From: Neobacillus drentensis NBRC 102427
GTDB taxonomy: Bacteria; Bacillota; Bacilli; Bacillales; Cytobacillaceae
Length of the DNA: 64,000 nt
NCBI RefSeq assembly: GCF_001591445.1
Contig: NZ_BCUX01000004.1
Location: forward strand, 1-64,000
Reading direction: 5' to 3'
The position numbers and the translations under genes were made by a program. Shown piece after piece: positions 16,586 through 25,114 of the stretch; the stretch's first letter is position 1, and every line of letters begins with the position of its first letter. The notes beneath the pieces were generated by a model. That model was not told where the DNA came from. It ran no database searches and worked only from the letters and a program-made list of their open reading frames with translations.

Positions 16586-16999
16586 TTAATGAAGGTACTT
16601 TTTACGAGAACCCTGCCTTCTTCGGAAGACAAACTTTCGAAAATCATCTTCCTTTAAATTCCCATCGTAGATTAAGAAGAGTAATGATTGATATTCTGGA
16701 TACCGCCCCTTGACAAAAAGGGCGAAATCCTTTCGATCGCCCTTTTGTTTCATTTTAAACTCTTCCTGTCCAATGATTTCTTCAATCTTCTTCTCATAAT
16801 AGGCCTTCGTATCTTCCCACTTTTCCTTGCGATTCACCAAAACATCTCTAGCATAATCAGGTAATTTCTCAATCACAAGATCAATATAGCCTTCTGACCA
16901 CATTATCATTTTGTCCTTTTCAGGGAGTTCAAAGACCATATTCATCAACTCAAGATCATCGACAGTATCCGTTGCTGCATATTTCCCGACCCGATTCAT
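16586..16999 (-). CDS. Uncharacterised protein, possibly related to the C-terminal part of T4-type RNA ligases
   Basis: 137 residues from ATG 16999, with AGAGGTG 9 nt upstream. Mostly charged and helical; the C-terminal block KDFALFVKGRYPEYQSLLF through LIYDGNLKEDDFRKF resembles the tail of T4 RnlA-like RNA ligases of bacteria. The nucleotidyl-transfer domain (KxDG) is absent, so it is either a stand-alone helper or a remnant. It lies between a PrsA remnant and the TTCCGCC array, a region that looks rearranged. Function not assigned. Confidence 0.5.
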   Translation of the reverse strand: MNRVGKYAATDTVDDLELMNMVFELPEKDKMIMWSEGYIDLVIEKLPDYARDVLVNRKEKWEDTKAYYEKKIEEIIGQEEFKMKQKGDRKDFALFVKGRYPEYQSLLFLIYDGNLKEDDFRKFVFRRRQGSRKKYLH

Positions 17000-17026
17000 C
17001 TTGTTGTTCACCTCTTGATTGTTGGG

Positions 17027-17284
17027 TTAGACCTCTTCTAGAGTATTCTCAATCTTATAGTTCTTCTTCTTAGCCTCTAGCCAGGTTGTATACTCAGATT
17101 CAACTTTCTGATCAAGTAAAGTCGCTTTAATTTTAGCTTTACTGTCATTATAATTTGCTTCTTGTGCTTCCTTTTTAGCCGCAACTTTAATAATATGATA
17201 GCCATACTTTGTCTTTACTGGTTTACTTACTTGGTTTACGGCTAGTCCAAAAGCCGCATCGTCAAATTCTGTAACCGTTCTCCC
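17027..17284 (-). pseudogene. 3' remnant of a PrsA/parvulin-type foldase gene
   Basis: An open stretch of about 85 codons ending in TAA at 17027-17029 translates to the end of a PpiC rotamase: GRTVTEFDDAAFGLAV, then VSKPVKTKYGYHIIKV, then a Lys-rich helical tail as in PrsA. There is no start codon or ribosome site. The N-terminal two thirds and the lipoprotein signal are missing, and similarity begins right after the htrA stop codon. Evidently a deletion joined the htrA 3' end to the middle of a foldase gene. Confidence 0.8.
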
Positions 17285-17289
17285 TTTGG

Positions 17290-18738
17290 TTATTCTGGAA
17301 GTTTCACATTGACCGTCATTTGTTTTCCGTCACGGTAAACTCCAAATTTTATTTCATCACCCTTGTTTACTTTTGTGTATAAATATTTCCTTAGATCTGA
17401 AGAACTAGTAATTTTTGTTCCATTCATGGAGATAATAATATCCTTTACTTGCAGTCCGGCGCTTGCAGCTGCAGAATTAGGCTCAATGGTTGTAAGCATG
17501 ACACCCTTAGTTGTGTTCGGCAGGTTTTGCCAGTACATTTGTGGAACTTGATCAAGGTCAGAAAGCCCTACTCCAAGATAGGGACGGTCAATTTTCCCGC
17601 TTTTTATTAATTGATTCACAATTGGAATCAGGTCATTACTTGGAATCGCAAAGCCTAACCCTTCGACACCACTCTCAGAGATTTTTAAACTATTAATGCC
17701 AATCACTTGCCCTTGTGGGTTAATTAAGGCACCGCCGCTGTTCCCTGGATTGATTGCAGCGTCCGTCTGAATAACATTAGTATCCCAATTTCCCGCTGAA
17801 GTGGTTACTGCGATGCTTCGATTCGTCGCACTTACAATCCCTTGTGTTACTGTTCTTGATAGATCAAGTCCGAGCGGGTTTCCAATTGCATAAACCTGGT
17901 CGCCCGGACGGAGTGTAGATGAATCACCAAAATCGGCTTTTGCCGTCACGTATTTGGCATCAATTTTTAATACAGCGAGATCCGTTAAGGCATCCGTACC
18001 AACCACTTCTGCGGTTGCCTTTTCCCCGTCAAACAAAGATACTTCAAGTTTTGAGGCCCCTTCGACCACGTGGTTGTTGGTGACAATATAGGCTTTGCCA
18101 TTATTTTTTTGAAAAATAACCCCAGAGCCTGATCCACTTTCCACACTTTGTGAAGTATTAGGATCTCCATAAAAATTATTCTGTTGTTGTTGATAATTGA
18201 CGATCCCGACAATGGCTTTTGATACCTTTTCGACCGTATCTGCAATTGAATTAGATGATGCCGCTGTTGGCTGAGCCACAACAGGAGTTACCTGTGTACC
18301 TTGTTGAGAACTGATTGCCACTTGATTCTCCACTTTTGGGAAATGATCATTGATATAGTCTGTATAAGGAAGAACGGCTAATGTCAAAACAGACCCAATT
18401 ACTCCTGCTGCAAGTGTAGAAGCAAATCCTTTTGCGCTCCGTTTTTTCTTATCCTTTTGAACAACCTGACTGAAAGTACGCGATTGCTCCATTTCCGGTG
18501 GTAATAATACTTCCTCCGTGGGTTTAAAATCTGTAGTTTCTTCTCGCTCCTCACGCTCCATAAAATCGTTCACCTCAACTTTGTAAGTTGCATCGACTGC
18601 ATATTTATTTTCTTCGGTATGATTGACATTGATTACATCTGTAATTGGTTCTTCTCTATTCGTATTTCCGGTTTTCTCAGATGAATTTTGTTGACCTTTT
18701 TCGAATTCATTTTCATTTTTAAATTCCATCTCACTCAA
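17290..18738 (-). CDS. htrA: HtrA/DegP-like membrane-anchored serine protease
   Basis: 482 residues: acidic cytoplasmic N-terminus (1-100), one TM helix (about 106-124), then a trypsin-like domain with triad H223 (NNHVVEGA), D253 (LTDLAVLKID) and S334 (PGNSGGAL), and a C-terminal PDZ domain (about 385-475). Degrades or refolds misfolded secreted proteins at the outer face of the membrane. It follows a kinase/regulator pair, as Bacillus htrB follows cssRS, so secretion-stress control is likely. Confidence 0.92.
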   Translation of the reverse strand: MSEMEFKNENEFEKGQQNSSEKTGNTNREEPITDVINVNHTEENKYAVDATYKVEVNDFMEREEREETTDFKPTEEVLLPPEMEQSRTFSQVVQKDKKKRSAKGFASTLAAGVIGSVLTLAVLPYTDYINDHFPKVENQVAISSQQGTQVTPVVAQPTAASSNSIADTVEKVSKAIVGIVNYQQQQNNFYGDPNTSQSVESGSGSGVIFQKNNGKAYIVTNNHVVEGASKLEVSLFDGEKATAEVVGTDALTDLAVLKIDAKYVTAKADFGDSSTLRPGDQVYAIGNPLGLDLSRTVTQGIVSATNRSIAVTTSAGNWDTNVIQTDAAINPGNSGGALINPQGQVIGINSLKISESGVEGLGFAIPSNDLIPIVNQLIKSGKIDRPYLGVGLSDLDQVPQMYWQNLPNTTKGVMLTTIEPNSAAASAGLQVKDIIISMNGTKITSSSDLRKYLYTKVNKGDEIKFGVYRDGKQMTVNVKLPE

Positions 18739-18852
18739 TCTCCTTCAAAGATTTTCTACCTTGTCTATACTTTAACGAACAAATCTTAAGAAATTATTAA
18801 CAAACTATAACGGCTTTTGGAAATATCTAAGAAATTATATCTTTTTTGCACA

Positions 18853-18884
18853 GAAAAGCTGCCGGCACCCGCCCGCAGCTTTTC
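18853..18884. terminator. Hairpin between the sensor kinase and htrA genes
   Basis: GAAAAGCTGC (18853-18862) pairs with GCAGCTTTTC (18875-18884). The T tracts are short, so termination may be partial, allowing some read-through to htrA. Confidence 0.6.
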
Positions 18885-18892
18885 ATAAACTA

Positions 18893-20314
18893 TTAAAGTT
18901 TAATCACGAATTTGGTCCCTTTACCCGCTTCACTGAACACATTAATTTCTCCATTATGAAGCAGGACTAATTGCTTAACAATCGAAAGTCCTAAACCAAA
19001 TTCACCGTACGGGTTACTGGTCCTGGAAAGATCAGCTTTATAGAAACGACGCCAGATGTTATCTAACTCACCTGGATCAATGCCAATCCCCGTGTCTTCC
19101 ACTTCAATGATGGTCGACTGATCCTCCATTCTTCCGCGCAGCCAAATGGTCCCGTCCGAGGTAAACTGAATGCTATTTTTGGTAATGTTAATTAATATTT
19201 GAATCAGACGGTCATAGTCAGCATTGACCATAACATCTGGTGAAGCATCAATCACAATTTGAACTTTTTTATCCTCTGCTTGCGGCATTAATTGTTCCTG
19301 AATAATTTCTAATAACTCAAGGAGCTGAAAATCTTCTCTATATAATTGGATCTGATTGGAGCGAATTTTGTCGTAATCCAAGTTTTCATTGACGAGGCGA
19401 ATTAGTCTTTTTGCTTCTTGGCTCACTAAATTAATCCCACGTTCTTTATCTTCTTCTGGAATCATGTCATTTTTCAAACCCTCGATGACGCCGCTAATTG
19501 TCGTTAAGGGTGTCCGCATTTCATGAGAAACATCAGACAAAAATTGTCTTCGTCTATTTTCAAGACTTTCAATTTCCTCCATGGAGGTATTAATTTTATC
19601 AACCATATGATTAAAATCGTTTGCTAATTCACCGATTTCATCAAAATTAGCGGAAGCTACGTGTACATGATAATTCCCGGCAGAGACAAGGGAGGTTGCT
19701 TCTCGAAGACGTTTAATCCGGTTAACATGAATCCTCGATAAAAACCAACTAAGCAGAAAGGACACGGCCAGTGCAATAAGGATGGTATATAGAATAAACT
19801 GATTGACACGGTGAATCATTGCACTTGAGCCGCTAATCGGAGAAGTTAACAAAATTCCTCCGATAAAGTTCCCGTTATCAAGATATGGTAAAACAACAAA
19901 AGTAACCCCTTCTTGGCCAAACCTTTTAAAATCACTTTTCACTACCAAGGTTCGCCCCTTTGAAATCTGATCCCAATCCTTGTCGGATAGACCTCGAATA
20001 GCCGGACCTTGTTTTCCTACTGCGTAAAGGTTCCCATATTGATCAAACATACTAAAGCTCATTTTTCGAGTCACTAACACGGAACTATACCGATTAATAA
20101 TAGACTCCGTCGCTTGAGGAGTTTGTTCAATATCTGACAGGATGGACTTCCCGTAAGAAATGAGCTCGTTTGCTTTGTTCTCATAGACCAGATTTTCTAC
20201 ATAATGGGCAAATAAAAGACTTAATACTAAAAAGGCAACAATGATAATACTGATGTGACTAAAGAATTGTTGGTAAATATACCTAAACTTCATCCGCTTT
20301 GACTGATTCATCAA
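18893..20314 (-). CDS. Sensor histidine kinase adjacent to htrA (CssS-like by context)
   Basis: 473 residues: TM1 about 20-42, extracytoplasmic sensor about 43-170, TM2 about 172-193, HAMP about 194-246, HisKA with H264 in SHEMRTPLTT, HATPase_c with DTGIGI and GEFGLGLSI boxes. Overlaps the regulator gene by 32 bp, so is translationally coupled. Position ahead of htrA suggests sensing of envelope or secretion stress; the CssS label rests on gene order, not on residue-level proof. Confidence 0.88.
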   Translation of the reverse strand: MMNQSKRMKFRYIYQQFFSHISIIIVAFLVLSLLFAHYVENLVYENKANELISYGKSILSDIEQTPQATESIINRYSSVLVTRKMSFSMFDQYGNLYAVGKQGPAIRGLSDKDWDQISKGRTLVVKSDFKRFGQEGVTFVVLPYLDNGNFIGGILLTSPISGSSAMIHRVNQFILYTILIALAVSFLLSWFLSRIHVNRIKRLREATSLVSAGNYHVHVASANFDEIGELANDFNHMVDKINTSMEEIESLENRRRQFLSDVSHEMRTPLTTISGVIEGLKNDMIPEEDKERGINLVSQEAKRLIRLVNENLDYDKIRSNQIQLYREDFQLLELLEIIQEQLMPQAEDKKVQIVIDASPDVMVNADYDRLIQILINITKNSIQFTSDGTIWLRGRMEDQSTIIEVEDTGIGIDPGELDNIWRRFYKADLSRTSNPYGEFGLGLSIVKQLVLLHNGEINVFSEAGKGTKFVIKL

Positions 20315-20984
20315 ACTTATACCCTACCCCCCATACCGTATGGAAGAATGGCTGTGAGTTTGTTTCTACTTTTTTCCGTAGTCGTTTGATGTGAACATCG
20401 ACCGTCCGCTCATCACCGTAAAACTGATAACCCCACACTCGTTCAAGCAGCTGTTCTCTTGAAAACACCTGGCGGGGATGTTCAACCAAATAATAAAGTA
20501 AATCGAACTCCTTTGGTGTTAAGTTTGTGACCGACGTTCCATCGACAATTACTTCTCTGGTATTTTTACTTACTTTAAAGTGGTCTGTCTTGAGAGAATC
20601 GTCACTTTCTTTTGGAACTTGGGTTTGGAAGCGTCGCGTTACTGCCTTAATTCTCGCCATCAATGTCAGTGGACTAAATGGCTTGGTCACATAATCATCC
20701 GCTCCCATTTCCAGCCCAAGTACCTGGTCTGACTCACTGTCTTTCGCTGTTAACATAATAATTGGAACCGTATAATTTTCTTGACGGATTTTACGACAAA
20801 TCGTTACCCCGTCCATTCCAGGCAGCATCCAGTCAATAATGAGAGCATCCCATGACCCTTCTTTTATACGGTTGTATCCGACGAGGCCATCATTGACAAA
20901 CTCCCCATCAATACCTTCTTTGGCAAAAAACATTTCAATCATGGAACACACACTTTTATTATCTTCAATCACTAATATCCTCAT
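20283..20984 (-). CDS. OmpR-family response regulator adjacent to htrA (CssR-like by context)
   Basis: 233 residues. Receiver with VIEDN acidic pocket, phospho-acceptor D51 (LIIDWMLPGMDG), TAKD and the KPF Lys; C-terminal winged helix with RTVDVHIKRLRKK recognition region and GVGYKF. First gene of the regulator-kinase-htrA set. Confidence 0.9.
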   Translation of the reverse strand: MRILVIEDNKSVCSMIEMFFAKEGIDGEFVNDGLVGYNRIKEGSWDALIIDWMLPGMDGVTICRKIRQENYTVPIIMLTAKDSESDQVLGLEMGADDYVTKPFSPLTLMARIKAVTRRFQTQVPKESDDSLKTDHFKVSKNTREVIVDGTSVTNLTPKEFDLLYYLVEHPRQVFSREQLLERVWGYQFYGDERTVDVHIKRLRKKVETNSQPFFHTVWGVGYKFDESVKADEV

Positions 20985-21160
20985 TATTGATCCACTCCTA
21001 CTACAACTTAAAGTGTTCTTTTTATTAAGTTTATCTCAAATTTTAAGCATATCAACAATAAATACAATTCTTCCCTACTATTTAATAGTTTGTTCATAGT
21101 TTATTAATAAATGAGACGGTGTGAAGAGAGCCAGGCGGCGCTTCACCTTTTTCCAATTAA

Positions 21161-21191
21161 AAAGAGGCTTGAATCACATCAAGACCTCTTT
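21161..21191 (-). terminator. Terminator of the catabolic operon ending in the quinone oxidoreductase gene
   Basis: AAAGAGG-CTTGA (21161-21172) pairs with TCAAG-A-CCTCTTT (21179-21191) with one bulge. Confidence 0.7.
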
Positions 21192-21208
21192 CATACGTTT
21201 ATAAAACA

Positions 21209-22186
21209 TTATGGCTCTAAAATTAATTTCCCTTGGGTTTTTCGCGATTGCAGCAGGGTGTGGACCTTTGTTGCATCCTCTAATGGGAATACCCCGCCAA
21301 TGGTGAGCTTTAATTTCCCTGCACCGAGGTATGTAAATAACTCAACTAAACTTGGCTGAAGTAACTCGGGTTTCCTCATAATCTGTGGCAGGAAAAAGCC
21401 AATTACTGATTGATTTCTGGCCATAAGCGATGACGGATAAAAGCGGGCCTGTTCGCCGCTTGCTGCACCAAACACAACAAGGCGTCCAAACGTGGCAAGA
21501 CATTTAACAGTTTTATTAAAAACCTCACCGCCCACCATTTCAAGCGCCAAATTTACCCCTTTGCCTCCTGTTGCCTCAAGAACCTGCTGTTCCCAGTCCG
21601 GCTCCGTATAGTTAATGAGCACATCTGCACCCATTTCACGTGCTAACGCCAATTTTTCATCCGAGCTTGCGGTTGCAATCACTTTGCCTGCCCCCAATAA
21701 TTTGGCGAGTTGAACAGCAATTGTTCCCACACCACCTGCAGCAGCATGCACAAGGACACTTTCACCTTCTTCTAACCGTCCCATTGTTTTTAAAATATGG
21801 TACGCACTTAAGCCTTGAAGTGGAAGTGCGACAGCGGTATGGAAATCTAAATGCTCCGGAATTGGTATCAGCGCACGCTCATCGGCTAACGCATATTCCG
21901 CATAGCCCCCTGATTCGATTAAAGTGACAATTCTTGTTCCCGGCTTAACTTTCGTCACCTGGTCGCCCACGGCAGCGACGACTCCGGCTATTTCAGCACC
22001 TGGGATAAAAGGCAGCGGTGTTTTCACGACGTACTTCCCTTCTCTCCTCGCGGTATCTGCGTAGTTGACACCAATTGCTTTAATTTCAATTAATACTTCA
22101 TTGCCAGTTGGGGCCGGCTTGTCAATTTCCACTAACTTTAATACTTCTGGTCCGCCATACTCTGTTAATCGAACTGCTTTCATCAT
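21209..22186 (-). CDS. Quinone oxidoreductase/zinc-type alcohol dehydrogenase-like (MDR, zinc-free)
   Basis: 325 residues. N-terminal GroES-like domain with NYADTARREG, Rossmann domain with HAAAGGVGTIAVQLAKLLGA and ATASSDEKL, typical of the NADPH:quinone reductase (Qor) branch. No structural-zinc cysteines. Likely reduces an enone or quinone with NAD(P)H. Last gene of the APH-comB-isomerase operon, 10 bp after the isomerase gene. Confidence 0.85.
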   Translation of the reverse strand: MMKAVRLTEYGGPEVLKLVEIDKPAPTGNEVLIEIKAIGVNYADTARREGKYVVKTPLPFIPGAEIAGVVAAVGDQVTKVKPGTRIVTLIESGGYAEYALADERALIPIPEHLDFHTAVALPLQGLSAYHILKTMGRLEEGESVLVHAAAGGVGTIAVQLAKLLGAGKVIATASSDEKLALAREMGADVLINYTEPDWEQQVLEATGGKGVNLALEMVGGEVFNKTVKCLATFGRLVVFGAASGEQARFYPSSLMARNQSVIGFFLPQIMRKPELLQPSLVELFTYLGAGKLKLTIGGVFPLEDATKVHTLLQSRKTQGKLILEP

Positions 22187-22196
22187 TTGTCATCCC

Positions 22197-22976
22197 CTAT
22201 TTCCCTTTAAATGCTGGTTTTCTCTTTTCCTTAAAAGCAGTAATACCTTCTTTGTGATCAGCCGTTTGCACCATTAATGTCTGAATTAGCCGTTCCTGCT
22301 CAAGGATATCCTCAAGTGTTGAGGTAAATGATTGATCAATTAATTTCTTTTGTTTTCCAAATGCTTTTCCGGGACCATGAGCTAATTTTAAAGCAAACTT
22401 TGTTGTTTCTTCCTGGAGTTTTTCTAATGGTACTAGATAATTAATCACCCCCAGTTGATAGAGACGCTCTGCAGGGACCGGCTCTGCCGTAAAGAAGAAT
22501 TGTTTTGCTAAATGCGGGCCAATTAGTCTTGGAAGTAAATAAGAGCCGCCGCCATCAGATATTAAGCCCACCTGTGAAAAACTAAGGGCAAACTTACTTC
22601 CCTCTGCTGCTACAATTAAATCACAGGCAAGAGCTAAATTAAAACCCGCCCCGGCTGCAAACCCGTGGACAGCTGCAATGATCGGCTTTTCTGTTTCTTT
22701 CATTAGTAAAATGAGTTCATTAAGTTTCCCGATATGGTCGTAAACTTGAACAGAATCTGCCTGCCCCATTGTTTTCACGTCACCACCCGCACTAAAGGAA
22801 CGCCCAGCTCCTGATAACACAATCACCTGGATGTCTTGATCATTTTGGGCATTTATAAGTGCATCCTTTAACCCTAAAATCATCTCGGGGCTAAACGCAT
22901 TTAGACTTTCCGGACGGTTTAATGTTAATGACAAGACCGGACCTAATTTTTCTATTACTAAATCTCCTTGGCTCAT
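22197..22976 (-). CDS. Enoyl-CoA hydratase/isomerase family protein, PaaG-like
   Basis: 259 residues from ATG 22976 (GGAAG 6 nt upstream). Crotonase fold with oxyanion-hole segments GRSFSAGGD and HGFAAGAGFNLALACD. Where hydratases have two catalytic Glu, this protein reads FSQVGLISDGGGSYLLPR: the first Glu is missing and an Asp stands at the position used by PaaG-type isomerases. It is therefore more likely a double-bond isomerase than a hydratase. Within the TetR-linked operon. Confidence 0.85.
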   Translation of the reverse strand: MSQGDLVIEKLGPVLSLTLNRPESLNAFSPEMILGLKDALINAQNDQDIQVIVLSGAGRSFSAGGDVKTMGQADSVQVYDHIGKLNELILLMKETEKPIIAAVHGFAAGAGFNLALACDLIVAAEGSKFALSFSQVGLISDGGGSYLLPRLIGPHLAKQFFFTAEPVPAERLYQLGVINYLVPLEKLQEETTKFALKLAHGPGKAFGKQKKLIDQSFTSTLEDILEQERLIQTLMVQTADHKEGITAFKEKRKPAFKGK

Positions 22977-23024
22977 TTTCATCTTCCTTTCGGTTTAAGT
23001 TGGAAAACTTTCATTTAAATAGAT

Positions 23025-23170
23025 TTATTTTATCAGCCAGCCGCCATCAACAAGTAAATCCGAACCAGTCATATAAGAGGCGTCACTTGAAGCAGCAAAT
23101 GCTATGACACTGGCAATTTCTTCGGGATTTCCTACTCTTTGTAGGGTTGTGCAAACCTCATCAATGCCAC
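23025..23170 (-). pseudogene. 3' remnant of a short-chain dehydrogenase/reductase gene
   Basis: About 46 codons ending at TAA 23025-23027 read as the end of a classical SDR: LQRVGNPEEIASVIAFAAS, then SYMTGSDLLVDGGWLIK. No start, no ribosome site, and the Rossmann and YxxxK parts are gone. It directly follows the comB stop, so comB appears to have replaced the 5' part of the SDR gene, either by insertion or by deletion fusion. Confidence 0.85.
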
Positions 23171-23176
23171 CACCTT

Positions 23177-23914
23177 CTATACAGAGTAGATTGTTTCGAC
23201 CACAACTCTTCCGTCCTTTAAAATAGGGACAATCGATGTTATACCTTTGGATGCAGCTAACCTTAAGTCTGGCTGTTGATCATATTTATCAAGCAGTTTA
23301 CCAACATAGGAATCTAGTAAAACTTCGTAGGCATCCACTCGACTCCTGTAGAAATATAAGGCTGTTTTCGCTGCATCCGTTAATTCATATTCACTATTAT
23401 TGATCAGACAATCAACTAAATGACCTGCGCCATAAAAATCTTCTAAACTCGTTTCACCTGAATTTCCGGAACAAATAATTAGAACAGTGTCGTCCTTTGC
23501 CTCTTTTTGAATGGCAGCGGCGATAGCCGGGTTATTGAGCATTGATGCAATATAGACCTTTTTTGCCGAGGACGATTTTCTCAATGCAATCGTACCATTT
23601 GTAGTTGACAGTATTAATGTTTTTCCGTTGATGGACTCTCTGATTAACGTTGGACTAGGATAAACAAACCCATCAATTGGTTTAGCATTAAATTCCCCAG
23701 CCAGGACATATTCACCCTGTTGGTACATTTTTGTTTGTTCAATGGCATCCTTGCTATGTAAAACCGGAACCACTTCTTTTGCGCCATCCTTTAATGCCGA
23801 AACAATCGTGGTTGTGGCTAGGAGGATGTCTATGACAACTGCGAGTTTATTTCCATCTGTTAATTTCTCTTCTTGGATGTCTTCTTTCTTCATGAGAAGG
23901 TGAATCTTTGTCAT
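23177..23914 (-). CDS. comB: 2-phosphosulfolactate phosphatase family protein (ComB)
   Basis: 245 residues from ATG 23914. Family features: AVVIDILLATTTIVSAL at the N-terminus, ILSTTNGTIAL, the CSGNSGETSLEDFYGAG active-site loop and LRLAASKGI. Known members dephosphorylate 2-phosphosulfolactate to sulfolactate (coenzyme M route; spore sulfolactate in Bacillus). No ComA partner is nearby. Here it sits 26 bp after an APH-type kinase in an acyl-CoA operon, so its true substrate may be another phosphorylated hydroxy acid; this is inference. Confidence 0.88.
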   Translation of the reverse strand: MTKIHLLMKKEDIQEEKLTDGNKLAVVIDILLATTTIVSALKDGAKEVVPVLHSKDAIEQTKMYQQGEYVLAGEFNAKPIDGFVYPSPTLIRESINGKTLILSTTNGTIALRKSSSAKKVYIASMLNNPAIAAAIQKEAKDDTVLIICSGNSGETSLEDFYGAGHLVDCLINNSEYELTDAAKTALYFYRSRVDAYEVLLDSYVGKLLDKYDQQPDLRLAASKGITSIVPILKDGRVVVETIYSV

Positions 23915-23940
23915 TCCCACCCAGCTCCCCTTTAGATTCG

Positions 23941-24996
23941 TTAATCTGCAACATTCGCAGCATGCAGAATTAAATTTTTTACGAAGTAATTAAAATTAGC
24001 AAAACGTGTATCCGTGGTTTGCCCTTTTTTATAGCGATAATAAATTTGTTGACCAATAACCGCAAGTTTAAAATAGGCAAATGTTAAATAAAAGTTTAAA
24101 TTAGAAACATCGCGGCCGCTTTTTTTCGCATAAAGCTCAATAAATTCATTCCTTGATAAAAATCCTTCATGGACAGCTGTAACCGGGGCCTTACCTAAAC
24201 CATTAATCAAAAGCTCCGAATCATCGCTTTGATTCCAATAACTCATGGCGACACCAAGGTCTGCTAGTGGGTCGCCAACAGTGGTCATTTCCCAATCAAA
24301 CAGTCCAACCATATCCGTTAAATCCTCATTAAACATGGCGTTATTAAACTTATAGTCATAATGAATGATAGCCGCTTCGTGTTTTTTCGGCGTATGGTCT
24401 GCCAGCCAACGCTTTAACTGTTCAAGACCATCGATTTCATCGGTTTTTGCCCTTTCATATCTCCCAATCCACCCATGGACCTGCCTTTCCATAAACCCAT
24501 CCGGCTTGCTTATTTCAGCAAGACCCATTTCTCTATAGTCAATAGCATGTAATTCAACAAGACGATTAACCATTACCTCCGAAAGGCCCCGACAGAGATC
24601 TTCAGTTACTGTAATTCCGGCAGGGAAAAACGTGTCGATTACAAGGCCCTTTTTTCTTTCCATCAGGAAAAAAGGACTGCCAACGATCATCTCATTATTA
24701 GAAAATAGGAGAGGCTTCGGGGCAACAGGAAATATAGGATGCAGATCGGATAGAATTTTATATTCCCTTTCCATATCGTGAGCTTTCGGTGCGACAGGTC
24801 CTAGAGGAGGCCGTCTAAGTACAGCTTCCCACCCCCCCTTTTTGATTTGATAGGTTAAATTCGAATGTCCCGCAAAAAATTGTAAGATTTCAAGTGGACC
24901 ACCTGGCAAGTTTTCAATGTGATCTTGTAAAAACTTTTCTAGGGCAGGAAGGTTCAATTCCTCTCCTTTTCGGACAGGGATTGTATCTTTACTCAT
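23941..24996 (-). CDS. APH-fold phosphotransferase, ACAD10/11 kinase-domain or LvaA-like
   Basis: 351 residues, aminoglycoside-phosphotransferase/choline-kinase fold. Nucleotide loop near FFAGHSNLTYQI, catalytic HYDYKFNNAMF (Brenner motif) and metal-binding GLFDWEMTTVGDPLADLG. This branch phosphorylates acyl-linked hydroxyl groups: LvaA in levulinate breakdown, and the kinase domain fused to mammalian ACAD10/11. AAGGAGG precedes the start; a palindromic operator lies 47 bp upstream. First gene of the operon. Confidence 0.85.
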   Translation of the reverse strand: MSKDTIPVRKGEELNLPALEKFLQDHIENLPGGPLEILQFFAGHSNLTYQIKKGGWEAVLRRPPLGPVAPKAHDMEREYKILSDLHPIFPVAPKPLLFSNNEMIVGSPFFLMERKKGLVIDTFFPAGITVTEDLCRGLSEVMVNRLVELHAIDYREMGLAEISKPDGFMERQVHGWIGRYERAKTDEIDGLEQLKRWLADHTPKKHEAAIIHYDYKFNNAMFNEDLTDMVGLFDWEMTTVGDPLADLGVAMSYWNQSDDSELLINGLGKAPVTAVHEGFLSRNEFIELYAKKSGRDVSNLNFYLTFAYFKLAVIGQQIYYRYKKGQTTDTRFANFNYFVKNLILHAANVAD

Positions 24997-25042
24997 ATGG
25001 AGATTCCTCCTTGCAATTTGGAATTTTCATTCTCCCAAAACC

Positions 25043-25062
25043 AATACTAACCGGTTGGTATT
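25043..25062. promoter_or_regulatory. Palindromic TetR-type operator ahead of the kinase operon
   Basis: AATACTAACCGGTTGGTATT: inner AACCGGTT is a perfect palindrome and the flanks are nearly so. The same site with one central change occurs at 29498-29517 ahead of the acyl-CoA dehydrogenase operon. Probably bound by the TetR protein encoded between them. Confidence 0.75.
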
Positions 25063-25069
25063 TTCATTG

Positions 25070-25105
25070 AAAAAAAAGAGAGAAATTTCCACAAAACTCT
25101 CTCTC
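25070..25105 (-). terminator. Terminator of the TetR gene
   Basis: Minus strand AGAGAGA, loop, TCTCTCT followed by about seven T. It lies directly beside the operator of the next operon. Confidence 0.75.
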
Positions 25106-25114
25106 TACTTTTCT

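Noticed and set aside
16447-16647. 66-codon minus-strand frame with repeating W-R-N heptads
   Set aside because: It begins inside another gene, has no ribosome site, and its pattern is explained by the 21-bp DNA period; kept as a repeat, not a gene.
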